The translations under genes and the position numbers were made by a program. A stretch of DNA of 64,000 bases from Quillaja saponaria. Taxonomy: Eukaryota; Streptophyta; Magnoliopsida; Fabales; Quillajaceae. Location of the stretch: positions 27,402,350 through 27,466,349 of the forward strand of contig CM055608.1 in NCBI GenBank assembly GCA_029379385.1, read 5' to 3'. Shown in pieces: positions 50,161-62,203 of the stretch (the first letter of the stretch is position 1; each line of letters starts with the position of its first letter). The notes under the pieces were generated by a model. The model worked only from the letters and a program-made list of their open reading frames with translations, was not told where the DNA came from and searched no databases.

Positions 50161-51366
50161 GTAGTTTCTTTCACATTTTCTCTGGAAATTAGCAGTATCA
50201 ATGGAAATTCAATTAATTATATCACTAATATGATGCGATGATTAGAAGATTGTGGAAAAATGATACTTCTTTTGTTTTTAATCAAATGAATATTGATATG
50301 AAGAAAATCAGTGTATATAATGCACTGTTTCCATCCGGTGGGGGAGGATATCCTAAAGTTTTCCGCAAACTACAGTACTATGAGCTGCAGAATTTAACTG
50401 ATTAGAACAAAAGGTAAAATAAATAAAAATGGAGCAATGCGCGTATGACAATTTTGTTCAGACTTTTCAAAGGGGTTATAGGCAACCCCCTTTACTCTCA
50501 AAATCTGAACTGATTTTGGAGAGGCTAAAAAAAATTTCATTAGAATTGCTAGAGGTTAAATTTTACCTTCAAAATGGCATCAGTCCTATGGAAAAACTCA
50601 TTAAATTAACTATTTTTTAAAATATAAATTAAAATGAATCATTTTTATAATTAATATTAATAATTGATCAAATTTATTAACTCATCTGTCACTAGCTGTC
50701 ATATTTTTAACGCAAAAAAAAAATTAATAAATAACAATTTCTTGAGCTTTATTGTTTATTTGTCTTTTTCACTCATGAACAGTTTTGAGTCCAACCTACA
50801 TTCTTTTTTGGGCTTGAAGCTGTGACAGTTGGTATGGTACCATAAGTTAGTAAATATAGTTTATTTTTAATATTAATTTTAAAAATAATCTATTTAAATT
50901 TATATCTTCGGAAATAGACTATAATAAATGAATAAGAATTTATTATTCGATTTATAATTTTAATGAAATTAATATGTCCTTGACAACTATCCAGGAATAG
51001 ATCCAAAGTAATTAAACATCACTTCACTGTTGATTGTTGAACGATCGAATATCTGGTGTACAATTAGCTGCCTCTATCCGTCTATTGGTTTGAGGCACTT
51101 TGGCATCGATGATGATGACAACATTGTGTCGAGTACTTGAGTAGATGTTGCATTACATTGAATTTGGGAAGCGGGTCCCATTAGACCCATTTATTGTGCG
51201 ACACAAAAGAAAAAAATAAATAGATTTATTAATTTATTTGTCCATATATTACTTACGATTATCTTCTTCTTTTTTATGGTTAAATTATTTTGACACTTGC
51301 CTGCAGATCAACATGTGAACTAAACCAAAGCCAAACTAAGTAAATATATTTTAGTTAGCAATTAGG

Positions 51367-51390
51367 TGTGATTAAATTAATTTAATCACA
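51367..51390. repeat. Perfect 24-bp palindrome
   Basis: TGTGATTAAATT is followed directly by its reverse complement. A related TTTAATCACATTTTGCCTAAT follows (about 51400-51420) and pairs with ATTAGGTGTGATTAAA at the left, giving nested inverted repeats. Could be a MITE terminus; no element boundaries found. Confidence 0.7.
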
Positions 51391-52131
51391 TTTCACCTAT
51401 TTAATCACATTTTGCCTAATTACTACTTTAGTTTAATAAAAAAGACATTACATAAATTTGTGTGTACGTGTTATGTTTGATGCATAACTACTCCATATGC
51501 ATATTTATCTACCTATAACATAATTGGTCTCTGTTACATCCTTAGCTGCACAATTTGGTCTGACAAAACATTATAATTCGGGATATTATACAATACATTT
51601 TGATGAGCATGACATATAGAATGAGACCTACCTTAAAAGGTGACAGAAAATACAAGCGGTTAGGAATTCTATATATATGACCATCTCATATTTTTAAGAT
51701 CGGTATAACAACTAGTTATTCTCGCAAACAAAATGTTCCCAGCTGTAAAGCTTTTGCTATTCATGGGTAGACAGCGATTGAATTTTGTGGTAAGTTGAAA
51801 CAATTTAAGAAGAAAGCTACACTCAATTAGTTAAATTTGACTTTCCCACGACCTAAAACTAAGTAAGCAAAACAAGAAGCCAGAAAAAGAAAATGCAAAC
51901 GAAAAACCAAGTAATCATGGCTTTGTGAGTGGACACTTGACACAAAAGTGAAACGCTGATGGAGTCTTACAAGGAATTTACACAATCAAATCGTGTAGTT
52001 TTCAGCAAAAAAAAAAACTGTAGTTTTTTTATTTTCCTTTCTCATGGCCTCTCTACAGCAGCATATTAAACCATTTCATTGGTGGCCATAAAGTTGGGAG
52101 AAAGAAATAGAGGAGAGCACTGGGGTTTTAA

Positions 52132-52224
52132 GAGCCTGCTCGAATAGTGAATGAAAAGTGAATAGACAATCAATCTTTTCATTCACTATTCACATACAAA
52201 AACTTGTAAGTACTGATCAGGCTC
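52132..52224. repeat. Short hairpin, possible miniature element
   Basis: A perfect 17-bp inverted repeat (52142-52158 gaatagtgaatgaaaag; 52175-52191) with a 16-base loop. A second outer pair GAGCCTG (52132-52138) / CAGGCTC (52218-52224) brackets it. Either a tiny MITE or a hairpin RNA template; expression is unknown. Confidence 0.6.
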
Positions 52225-53304
52225 CCTTTCTCATGCTGCTCATCGTACGGATTACATAATACGGATGAGGTTCTGGCTTCTTTTATTAATTTTCCACGAC
52301 CTTTTCGCAGTAAAAAGCCGAGGATTGCGGGAATTATTTTAATCCAATCGAAAGTGACAATCTTGGCCTACAAATGTTACGACAAAAAAATGTATTCTAA
52401 AATTAAGGTTTTGGGTTTGGCCGCTAGTCATCAGAAAGGCTGCCATTGAAGGTAACAAGGACTGACTAGCAATTTTATTTTACAAGATTTGTTAATAAAA
52501 ATGAAGGGTGAGGGACAGCAAAAGATGGTTAAGCCTTGATTAATATACAAACACATAATAAATCACCCTTTTTCTTTTGCTAATAAGCACATAAACCATT
52601 CAAGTCTTCATTCCTGCAACTATCTAAGCAGAATCAATGGCGAATTAATGGATGTATAAATTTGGCCAAAATTTGGGTCATCAAACTTAAAACATTGTTA
52701 AGAGTTAATCTCTGTGCTTAGGATCAATGCAATTATTCAAATGCTGCAGGAATCTACATTTAACACTAAGGCAAACAATCATTTGTTGCTCTTGTTTAGG
52801 GTTGTGACAACCCTAACCCTAACTAACCCATTTGATGCTTGGCCATCTCTGCAGCATTCTAGGGCAGGTCACAGGGTGGTTAGGCATGCTACAATTCAGC
52901 AAGACATTATAAATGGAGTCCCCACTAATTAAAAATCATAACCTATGATTTATGCCTGATTAATATTGTGAATAATGAAGTGGTCAGACCTGGGATTGGT
53001 AATAAGTCATAGAAAGAAAAAAAAAAAACTTCTAAGACAACGACCCCATAACTATGGAATTGAACTCAGTAAGCATACTAAGACGAACCTCATCAACTAC
53101 TTCAAATAATATCTGAAAGACATACATTGAATATCAATGCTGGTGAAAAGCTGGGATCCGTAAGAGACCAATGTCATACAGGCACTGGCAGGTTCAGAAG
53201 AACGTCCATGAGGCAACTAAATCTAGTTACTTCAACTTTACATGGAAGATAATCAATCTAATGAAGAGTAAGTGTAAGTGCCATAAAACTAAGCAATTCA
53301 ATCA

Positions 53305-55969
53305 CTACTCTGTTTTACTCCTTTGACAGCCATTCATATCGTTCAACTCTATGCAGTAGAAAGGGGATATGTTGCTGGAGTCAGAGATCGACGGAGAAAA
53401 ATGGGGGTAGAATATTGTTGTATTTGGGACACCAGCTGATGGAATTCTTGCTGAAGAAGGGAATCCTGATGATGCTGCAGTGGAGAAGAGTGGAACTGGA
53501 GTTTCCCCATTGTGAGCACCTTGGGTTTGCCAGGCCCAATTAGGGAAAGAATCAACTCCCATCCTCTTCTCTATTGCTCTTTCCTGCAAACAGCAATGGA
53601 AGGTTCAATGGCAGTTAATGAAAAAGAAAATTAAACTAGTGGTAGTGACTAGAGTGAAAGAATATTACCTTTAAGATGGGAAAGAAAGTGGTATTCAAGT
53701 AACTCCAGATTGGAGGATGCTCAGAAACCATTGACGAACCATGAGATGGTTGGGCCTTGAATAGTCTTGATGTCGAGTTTTCAATCTAACAGATCAAAGG
53801 GAAGGTTTACGATGAGCTAGTCTAAGACCCCAAAAACAAGAGGTAATGGTAAAATATCAGAGGAACTACTAATGTTGTATAAAGGTCAAGCAGAAATTTC
53901 TACAAATTGATCTCAATTACCATAACTCTCCCATCAATAGGCACTTCATTCCAGCAATACTGAAATTGGATACCACTCACATTGGTTATGTTCTCCTTTT
54001 GGCCAACAGAAAAAGAAGGGGGAGCAATACCCAAGTTAAGATCAAGATTTTGGTTGGTATCTGCATAAATAGTTGAAGTTGAAGACCTTTGATACGCGTA
54101 GAAAGATTAACAAAAGCTCCTCATAGAAGATAATGAATGACAAAAAAAATCAAATATGTCTTCCATCAACGTATATACCTCCAGTTTTAGCCTCAGATAT
54201 CATATCCCCATCATATAATCTTGGTTCAAAGTTTGTGACTGCTTCCTTTCCATTGCATTTGATCGCAGCCTTGTCATATGCCCTGATTCCAGGAAAACAT
54301 AACATTCTAAGATCGAAAGGAGTGATACTAAGGAGATGAGAGTCCAGAGACAATATAGACATTCAGTACATGTAAATAAGTATATGATAGATAAGACCTT
54401 GCAGCCTCGACTTCGCTTTCGAATAGCCCAAGATAGACATACCTGCAGGAAAATAATGAATTCAAATTCTGTTTCATAAAAAGTGAAACCAAGCTCTTAA
54501 CCGTAATCAACAAACTCTTTTTCGTTAACTTTGCAGGGGCAGTAACTCTTTGATGGCGTTTACGAGAATTGAATCCATGTTCTACTATCGATGCAATTCA
54601 GTAAAGGAGTACTCACTTCTTTCCCAGAAACTGGCCCATTCGAGCTTCCCATCGCCCACATTTGTGCAGTGTTACCCCCCTGTATTTTGAGCTTCCCCTT
54701 GAGAACCCAGTGCTATGACGACGTAGGATATGCACAAATTCTTCCTTACTGAAATTACTCATCTGCAGAACAAGCATATTATAGAATTCCACCTAAAAGC
54801 TTCAAGGTAAAACAAGCTAAGTTCAGTCAGTAAGATGATCTCCCAACTAACCTGCTTAATATCTTCATCATAATCACTGACATTGAAATTGATATCTGCA
54901 TCAATGCCACGGAACCTGATTGCAGCTCGATCATATGCCCTGAGATGAAAAACTCTAATTGCAGATAGAACCCACATGACATATATCCAAGAAAACTCAA
55001 ATCAATCAAATAAAACTACAAGTCTACAACATTTTGGTTTACAAATCTTAATTCTCAATGCACGACCAATTTTACCTAGCTGCAGCATGAGCAGTATCAA
55101 ATCCGCCTACAATGTACACAAATAAGAATCAACGCCCAGATTTATAATTCAGAAGAAGAAAAGCAAATTACAAGAAAGTAAGCTCAGAAATATCCTGCAC
55201 AAGTTACTTATGAATTATAAAACCCTAGCTGAAAGAAATTTTCACATAAAGTTGTAGTGTGGCTTGCTTACCCAAGTACACTTGCTTCCCACAGTCCCTG
55301 AACAAAATATAAAAGAAAATGGATTCAAGATCGCAAGAATAATGAATTTGGAGTTCTAAAATGATTAGAGTTAGGTAGTTGTAAGATTACTAACCAAATA
55401 TGCGATTCCCATCGTCCAGTTCTTCGATAAAATGTAACGCCACGATACTGGGAGCTCCTTGACCTTGGTCCCCGCCGCCCCTTCTTGACCAGCTGTCTCT
55501 TTGGTTGCTGCTGCTGGGGTAACACCTTCTGGTCAGTCACGCCATAGTAACCACCCTCCTTGCACGAGATATCCTTCCATTCCTTCCTCGAAGAAGAATC
55601 AAAAAGCTGGTGCCCGATTCCCAACCCAGTAACATCTTCTTCATCGGCTCCAGTTACCGGAAACAGCTGAATGGTCCGATGACAGCCATCCACAACTTCA
55701 TTTTCGAAAAGTGAGTTCACTTTGGAGCTTGTGCCATCATCACTAGTTTTCTTCTTGAGAATACCGAAGCTATAAGCAAAAGCATCGCCGTATGAGCATG
55801 AATCTTCGTCGCAAGTACTGTTGGAAGTATCCCCATTGACAACGGAGGAATTGAAGCTTACAGAGCTGTCCAATTGACGACCCGAAAGTTGTACAATCTT
55901 CTCAGTGAACATGTGGATGGAATCCGAAGCAGAATCGGAGGAAACCACGTTAAGATTAAGATTCAACAT
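53305..55969 (-). CDS. TOE: euAP2 transcription factor (TOE/RAP2.7 type), ten exons, intact
   Basis: Exons (minus): 55969-55395, 55297-55272, 55106-55076, 54939-54852, 54762-54617, 54442-54398, 54282-54179, 54060-53921, 53785-53669, 53583-53305. The sum is 1551 nt (516 aa), phases agree, all introns are GT-AG. The 26- and 31-nt exons inside AP2 domain 1 are typical of euAP2 genes. Features: start MLNLNLNV; basic stretch [12 protein letters not shown]2 domain 1 (about 173-229, [20 protein letters not shown]); linker; AP2 domain 2 (about 265-321, [17 protein letters not shown]); EAR-like repression motif LDLNLG (344-349); miR172 site over STAASSGF (about 458-465). Members of this group repress flowering and act in floral patterning under miR172 control. 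TOE1/TOE3 versus AP2 orthology is not settled by eye. Confidence 0.94.
53461..53480 (-). promoter_or_regulatory. miR172 target site in euAP2 mRNA
   Basis: The minus strand reads CTGCAGCATCATCAGGATTC, identical over 20 bases to the conserved miR172 recognition site. It lies in the last exon and encodes part of STAASSGF, the usual position in euAP2 genes. miR172 pairing is known to block translation and cleave such mRNAs. Confidence 0.95.
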
Positions 55970-56420
55970 TCTGATTATATAAACCGCAACCGCTTGTCTT
56001 CAGCTAATTTCTGAGGCTAAGAAGAAATTAACGTCCAAAAGACTACAACTAATTGAAGAAAAATCCAAAGAGGTAATAATAGTATGAAAATGAAGCTAGC
56101 TATAAATGGTGGATCCAAACAAAGGGGTCTGAAACACCATGATTATCGACTGTGTAAGAGAGAGTCAACGAGAGTGGAGCATCTGTAATATAGAAAGGAA
56201 GGGAGGGGGGTATATCCATATATGAGGGAGACGAAGGTTGAGTCGTCGGCACAGAGGAATCATGGCCGGCTATGGAGGTTCCATGCAGAGAGAGAAAGCG
56301 GTTATAGAGAGAGAGAGAGAGAGAGACAGAGCGCCTTGTTTATTAATTATGACGGTGGTGCTTGGTAGTGGAGTAAAGAACAAGAAGAGAGAGAGAAGGA
56401 AAAGGGTTTGGGTCCTGTAC
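55970..56420. promoter_or_regulatory. euAP2 5' UTR/promoter region with GA repeat
   Basis: Upstream of the euAP2 ATG. It contains a (GA)n run (56306-56326) and purine-rich flanks on the plus strand, giving CT-rich sequence on the sense strand, as is common in plant 5' UTRs. No clear TATA box was assigned. Confidence 0.4.
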
Positions 56421-56424
56421 ACCA

Positions 56425-59100
56425 ACTCTTCATTTTCCATTTTCTTTTTTTTTTTTAATTTGTTTTTAGCAGAATTTAGTTTATTAATTAAAAAATATTA
56501 CTCCAACAACCCTTCATTATACTGATATTACACGGATGTTTCATTTATTTCTAAACCATGCACATGTCTCTCTTAAAATTTAAAAACAAATTGTAACTTA
56601 ATCCAAACTCTAAATGTTTAAGAGCAAATGCATAAGAAACCGATCTTATTGTTTGGGAATATATATCATTTTAAAATTTTAAAATTTTAAAATTAATTTA
56701 ATAATATATAATATTATTAAATTAAAAAAAAAATTTATCGAGTGTACTAATTACACTTGTTAAGATTTTATAAATCTAAATTTTATAATATTTATCATGT
56801 TAATTGACCGTGGTTTCAATATTATTTAAGCATAAATTATTATTTTGAATATCATATTTATTTGTCAAAATGATATTGTAAATAATTTTAATACTTAATT
56901 ATTTTTTTAAGAAAATAAGATAAAATAATTTGCTTTTATATCTAACAGCACTTTTATGTTAACTCAACCAAATACATTTTATGTTTTTTATATAATATTT
57001 TTTAAATAGCTCCACTTGAAAAATATTTTTACACATGTAAAATAATAGTAGTAAAGTTTAATATATAAAAATTAACTAGTGAATAATGATGATTTAGTAG
57101 CAAACCTATTGAATAATTGAAAAGGATTTGATAAAATCAAGATTTAATGAGATTATTTTCATCTTTTATTCTATTATAAAATAATAGACCCCTTATGATG
57201 TCTTCTCTTTTTTAACCTCTATTAAACTAAAATTTTTATTATTATTTTTAAATAAATGAATGATATGATCATTGTATATTAATTTCTTAAAATAAAAAAA
57301 CTACCCATTTTCTTAAAACAAAGTGTACTATATATTTTCGAAAAATAATTTTTTTGTTTAAAAAACAAAAAAAATTCTAATAACTAATTATGTTTTTTTT
57401 TTTTGTAATAATTTAGAAAATAATTTTCACAATCTTTCTTACACATTCACAAATTCTTTTTTCTTTAATTGTTTTGACACAATATAAAATGCATTTTACA
57501 TTATACCTCATCCAAAATTTATATTTGATTATAAATTAATAAATATAAAATAAGTTTGAACACGTGCTTGTGTACAAGGCTAATAAATTCGTATATTTGC
57601 ACACTCTAGCTCCAAGGACCATTAATTTTAAAAATATGAAACACAAATAGTTTTAATTCGTTGTACATTTTAACATGAATCAATCATATTTTTTTTTTTG
57701 GTTTTCAACGAGTTTACCGATATCTTTCAGGTATGGGACTAATCTCGTTTTGGGCTTTGTGATTCACCCTCTCCAGAAGTGTTTTCTGCGAGCTCGAACC
57801 TCTGACATTATACAGATCCCTTAACCGTTGAGCTCAAATAAGCATTATCACTTAAACCGCACCTTGGTATCAATCATAGCTATCACCATGTACAAAGAAA
57901 AGAATATAATACATTTTACTTCATATGATATGATTTATTTCCAAACCTATTCACGTTTATTTGTATCCCTTATCATTGGGACTAAATTGTATTCAGATGA
58001 AATTAGTCCAAACTAATACGAGTGTTATCTTTATAAAATACAGGTTTCTTCTCGAAAGTCACCCAAATTGCTAACTATTAATAAATTAAGACAAAATGAA
58101 TAATGTATATGAATTTACGGAAAAATTAAAAAATCACACCACACCAAGATAAAATATACTTTACTCGTAAAGAAAAAGAATTATGAGGACAGTGAGGGAA
58201 AGCGGATCCTCGTAAATTATCACTTTAATTTCTCAAGTTAAAACAACTCCAGCATCTTTGGGAAAAAGCACGTTCACTTGTAGAGAACATACATATTCAT
58301 CATCTTTTCATAATATTTTTTGAAGGTTTTTTTTGAGAGAGCACTTTGTAAATGTTTCTTTTTTATGTAAGTTATTACATAAGTAGACAAACGAAATTTA
58401 TTGTGGTCATATGACTAGACTCAAGAAGCTATCACACTGCAGTGACTTGAGTTAGTTACTCAACTGTCCAAATTTTGATTATTCAAAATCTCAACCAATC
58501 ACGCTTTAATTATTGACTATCGACTACAAACATACAAAAGGGGAGGAAAACGCGTAAAAAACTGTTTTACAAAATCAAATCTAATGGCTAATTCTATTTG
58601 TTTTATAGTTCTAATTATAAAATAAGAGACCAAATAGTTCTTATAGCCCAAATCCAAAAACAATTCACACAGCAGGTTTAATGAGTCAAAAATAATTCAA
58701 GGTTGGATAAATTAATGTCAATGCCAAAATACTGAGAGCATTTATAAAATTACACGCTTACAGTGGCATGTAATTCGTAATGGGAATCCATATCATCTCG
58801 AGCAAGCTAATAAATAAACATGTAGTAACAAGCAAGACAACTAGCTAGTTTAAAATTGACCTGAAAACAAACCCATGTAAATATCAAACATTGGTCCATA
58901 TAGCAGACATAAAAGGAATTGAATCCACAAATTAAAAACCTTGGAAATTTAATTCCTGGTTCTAGTATTAAAATCCTTCCATCTAACAAGAAAAAAAGAA
59001 AAGAAAAATGAGGGAGGAGGTGAAGAACCAAGAATAAATCATAATTGTTATTCCAAAGTTTTCCTCACACCTAGTCTCATGTCTCAAAACTGCAACCACT
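56425..59100. other. Intergenic region containing a SINE
   Basis: AT-rich spacer between euAP2 and RPL4. Apart from the SINE at 57689-57868 I see no gene. The part from about 58800 to 59100 probably includes the RPL4 3' UTR. Confidence 0.5.
57689..57868 (-). mobile_element. tRNA-type SINE, 180 bp, with target-site duplication
   Basis: On the minus strand the element shows an A-box-like TGAGCTCAACGG and, about 30 bases on, a B-box-like GGTTCGAGCTC, the RNA polymerase III internal promoter of tRNA-derived SINEs. It ends in an A-run (AAAACC then about 11 A). It is flanked by an exact 10-bp duplication TATGATTGAT on the minus strand (plus coordinates 57869-57878 and 57679-57688). Size and layout fit plant SINEs. 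The family was not identified. Confidence 0.85.
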
Positions 59101-59603
59101 TCACTGAGAAACGCCTAACCACTTTGTGAAATTCTCAAACTCTGTGTAATCACTGTCGGAGATCATAGTCTGGTACCATGCCTTTCCTGCTGCCTTAACA
59201 GCAGCAGCCTCCTCCTGAGATGTAGAAAAGATTTTAAAATTAGGAAAATCAATTCTGAAGTCATATCAAAATGAAAATAATTCTGTAGTAACTTGTAAGA
59301 TTTTATCTACTACTCCAATGATTCACCTTTCTCTTCTCTTTTGCTAGTATAAGAATAGTTCAAGAAACTGCTAGAAAATCATATATATTATATACATCTA
59401 TACAACTCAATACAAAAAAGGCCTCTTCACAATGTGATTCTTCAAATGCAACGCATGCTTGGGATGCTACTACAACGCGCAAGAATAACAACAATTGATA
59501 AATTCTGTGTTGCAACTTGAAAGTACTAGGGACTAATCTAATAAATCATTGCTTCACCTTCACTATTGCAATTATTCTATACTGCAGGAAACTGCTAAAA
59601 AAC

Positions 59604-59636
<33 letters not shown>

Positions 59637-61116
59637 TTAACTCCCATGCTTCTACAGAAAATGATTCTGCAATTGCAATAATTTTTCACATGCTTGGTAC
59701 ACTTAAGAAATACAACAACAGACGCACTTGATGTTTTGAAAAAATTACACAAATACCCAATCTGATACAAAAATATTCAATATCAAGCAATAAAATAAGT
59801 CAATCAATAAGAAGTGTGTAAATCTAACAAGTCAATAGAAAAACCATCAACCTCAGGATCTAAAAAGAGAACAAATATGTATATGGCAAGTAATATTCAC
59901 ATGATTACACAACTGTTCCAGGTAGGAAAAGCAATTACAAAGAGAAACAATATAATTCAATTTTAAATTATTTAATAATGAAAGAACGGTAAAAAAGTTG
60001 AAAAAGGCTTACCTTTGGGACTTGCTTCCTCTTCTTATCAAGCTTTTCCTTCTTAGCCTTCAACCTCTGTTCCTCAGCCAAAAGAGCCATCCTCCTAGCA
60101 GTCTTTGCATACGGGTTCAGCCTCAACATGGTGTTGAGATTTTTTAGAGGGTTCTTCTTCAGAGGTGCCCTCTTCACTTCCTTCTTAGTCGGCCTCACAA
60201 CAGACTGAATCTCATCAGAGTTGATAATCCTAGCCAAATCAGCATTTACCATCTTGGACCTTGGAAGCACATATCCATTCTTTTTCTCTGATGTCTTATC
60301 GAATGACCCATAAATGGAATCCAGCTTCTCAAAAGCAGACTTAGTCCAAATTACAAACCTACCAAGATGACCACCAGGGGCCAGCTTAAGCAGATTGAGC
60401 CTTTCAACATTAGCAATCTCGACACCAGGAATATTCCTGAATGCCTTGACAATTTTAGCACCCTCAGTTCCATACACTATAAGAGGACCTTTGCGATTGA
60501 TATATCGGCGATTCCTCATTTTTCCCTTTCCAGGTCGGATCGAGTGGCTATCCTTAGCTTTCTCAGCATCGGGAAACGCACCCACGTTTTTCAAAACTTT
60601 GATAGCATCTTTCGTTTTCTCAACGCTTTCAGCTGAGTCTCCAATCACCAGTGGCATTTCCGGCACCGACTCAATCTTATGACCTCTAGCCAAAACAAGG
60701 GAAGGAATAGCGGAAGCAGCAATAGCAGAAACGACAGCATAACGCTTCTGATTAACGTTGATCTTACGATGCCATCTTCTCCAGATCTTGGTAGGTGCAA
60801 ACATGCGTCCACCACGACACATGTTACCGAAAGCTCCCTGACCAGCACGGTGAGTACCACCGCCGGGAACACGAGGAATACGAGATACTGCTCGTCCAGT
60901 ACCCCATGATTCTGCAGATGTCTGATGACCGGCTTTCCTGCTGACGGCGTAAGGCTGGCGGCTGTTCTTGGAAATGTTTGCGTGAACGAAGGTAACAATA
61001 TCGGGACGGATCGAGGCCTTCATGACATCAGGGAGAGGAACGGTTGGAGGCGAATCGGTACTCATGTCGCCGTCCAGTGTTTGCACACTGACAAGAGGAC
61101 GTGCCGCAGCGGCCAT
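59101..61116 (-). CDS. RPL4: 60S ribosomal protein uL4 (RPL4), two exons, intact
   Basis: Exon 1 61116-60013 (368 codons) and exon 2 59214-59101 (37 codons plus TGA) are joined across a GT-AG intron at phase 0, giving 405 aa, the usual plant length. It starts [17 protein letters not shown] and contains the uL4 loop around [20 protein letters not shown] and the [17 protein letters not shown] segment that lines the ribosomal exit tunnel. A Lys-rich extension ([36 protein letters not shown]) precedes the last exon, which ends TKWLGVSQ. It is a structural part of the large cytosolic subunit. Telo-box and site II elements upstream match ribosomal-protein promoters. No lesion. Confidence 0.97.
59604..59636. 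repeat. Compound (AT)n(CA)n microsatellite in RPL4 intron
   Basis: About eight AT units followed by eight CA units in the single RPL4 intron (59215-60012). Confidence 0.95.
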
Positions 61117-61156
61117 TGATGAAAGGGAGGGGGAAGGGGAGAAAGAAAGAGTAAGC

Positions 61157-61302
61157 TAGGGTTTTGGTAATGGTGACAAAAAATTTAGGATCTTTGAGAT
61201 GAATATATAGCAGCTTCTTTTGCGAGGCTTCTCCTTAAAGTTGATTTAGGGTTTTTGTTGTTTCCGGTTCGTCTAAACAGTGAAAATGGGCCGACAGGCC
61301 CA
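61157..61302 (-). promoter_or_regulatory. RPL4 promoter: two telo-boxes and paired site II elements
   Basis: Telo-box AAACCCTA on the minus strand at 61157-61164 and 61247-61254. Site II motifs TGGGCC (61287-61292) and GGCCCA (61297-61302) lie just upstream. This telo-box plus site II pair is the classic arrangement in plant ribosomal-protein promoters, where TCP-type factors and telo-box binders act together. The nearest telo-box is about 40 bases from the ATG, so it may lie in the 5' UTR. Confidence 0.75.
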
Positions 61303-61319
61303 CCAGGCCGTGAGAGTGA

Positions 61320-62090
61320 TGTCTTTTTTAAAAACTTGGTCTAGTGCATTACTCCATCAAAATAATCATGCTTTCTTGCTTGCAAAACTGTGAAAGTTTG
61401 AAGAAATTTAGCAGCGAAAAGCTTAGGTTTTTTCAAATATTTAGAATCATAACAAACATTTATAGTATAATCAAATGAAGCAACCAGCAATTGACTAGAC
61501 AGTAGAACTTTAAGAATACTTATTTCTCTTGCAATTATCATTAATTCCCCTTTAATTTTTAAGGTGAACCATCTTAAAAAAAAAAAATCTATAAAAGTTT
61601 CAATATACCAACATTAATTTTCAGGATAACTGACTATAATTTATCATCAACTCTTTGAAAGAAGAATCCAAACTTACAACAATGTATGGGTCTAAAGTTA
61701 AATAAAACCATTTCACCAAGAAAAAGAAATTACAGATTGACATTTTAGTATTTTACATTAGAACAAATACAATGTTATGGCCTCGATACAAACTGAATGC
61801 TGTTTATCAATAGTTGCTCTGTTTCAGATGAATCAGACTTTCATCTGTTCAACTCCCAAGATTGGTATACTATCATCTGTTCAACTCCCAAGATTGGTAT
61901 ACTAGAATGTCGCAGTTGTTGTCTTGTTGAAGTCAACAGTAAGTAGATGCATCCACTAGATTGCCATCTGATTGGATGAAGTTCACTAAACATGCCTTTC
62001 CTCTTGACCCAGCGGTACTTGATATTTCATGCTATCCAAGAGATTAAGGTTCAACTCTCTTGAAAGTGTAACTTTAATCCCCATCCCCTC
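61320..62090. other. Intergenic sequence with a short tandem repeat
   Basis: No gene seen. A 32-bp tandem duplication lies at 61841-61904 (units start tcatctgttcaactcccaag). The remainder may be the 3' UTR of the possible gene ending at 62093. Confidence 0.5.
61841..61904. repeat. Exact 32-bp tandem duplication
   Basis: Units 61841-61872 and 61873-61904 are identical by eye. Confidence 0.9.
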
Positions 62091-62092
62091 TA

Positions 62093-62203
62093 CTAAAAAA
62101 AGTTCAGTCTTTTATTAAACTTTGCATCAGCATTACAAGCTTGATCATCACCAACTAGAGTGCCAATTTTCGATAGAGAGATACCTGCCAATTTCTGTTT
62201 CAC
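62093..62203 (-). CDS. Possible 3'-terminal exon of a gene extending beyond the window
   Basis: After a strong acceptor (TATTTGCAG, minus strand) the frame GTG AAA CAG... gives VKQKLAGISLSKIGTLVGDD, then QACNADAKFNKRLNFF, then TAG at 62095-62093. The peptide has a balanced composition. Partner exons could not be identified to 64000, so they may lie to the right behind a long intron, or this may be chance. Family unknown. Confidence 0.3.
   Translation of the reverse strand: MKQKLAGISLSKIGTLVGDDQACNADAKFNKRLNFF

Larger units (their letters stand above)
50161..53300. other. Intergenic region with small palindromic features
   Basis: About 3.1 kb between two convergent loci, AT-rich. It holds a perfect palindrome (51367-51390) and a 17-bp-stem hairpin (52142-52191). 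No convincing gene; the ORF at 52714-52932 has no domain signature and includes a ccctaaccctaac stretch (about 52810-52823), two telomere-like units. Confidence 0.5.

Noticed and set aside
52810..52823. Interstitial telomere-like repeat ccctaaccctaac
   Set aside because: Only about two units; too short to call an interstitial telomeric repeat.
60645..60998. 117-aa antisense-frame ORF and plus-strand ORFs over RPL4
   Set aside because: They are frame shadows of the highly conserved RPL4 coding exon.
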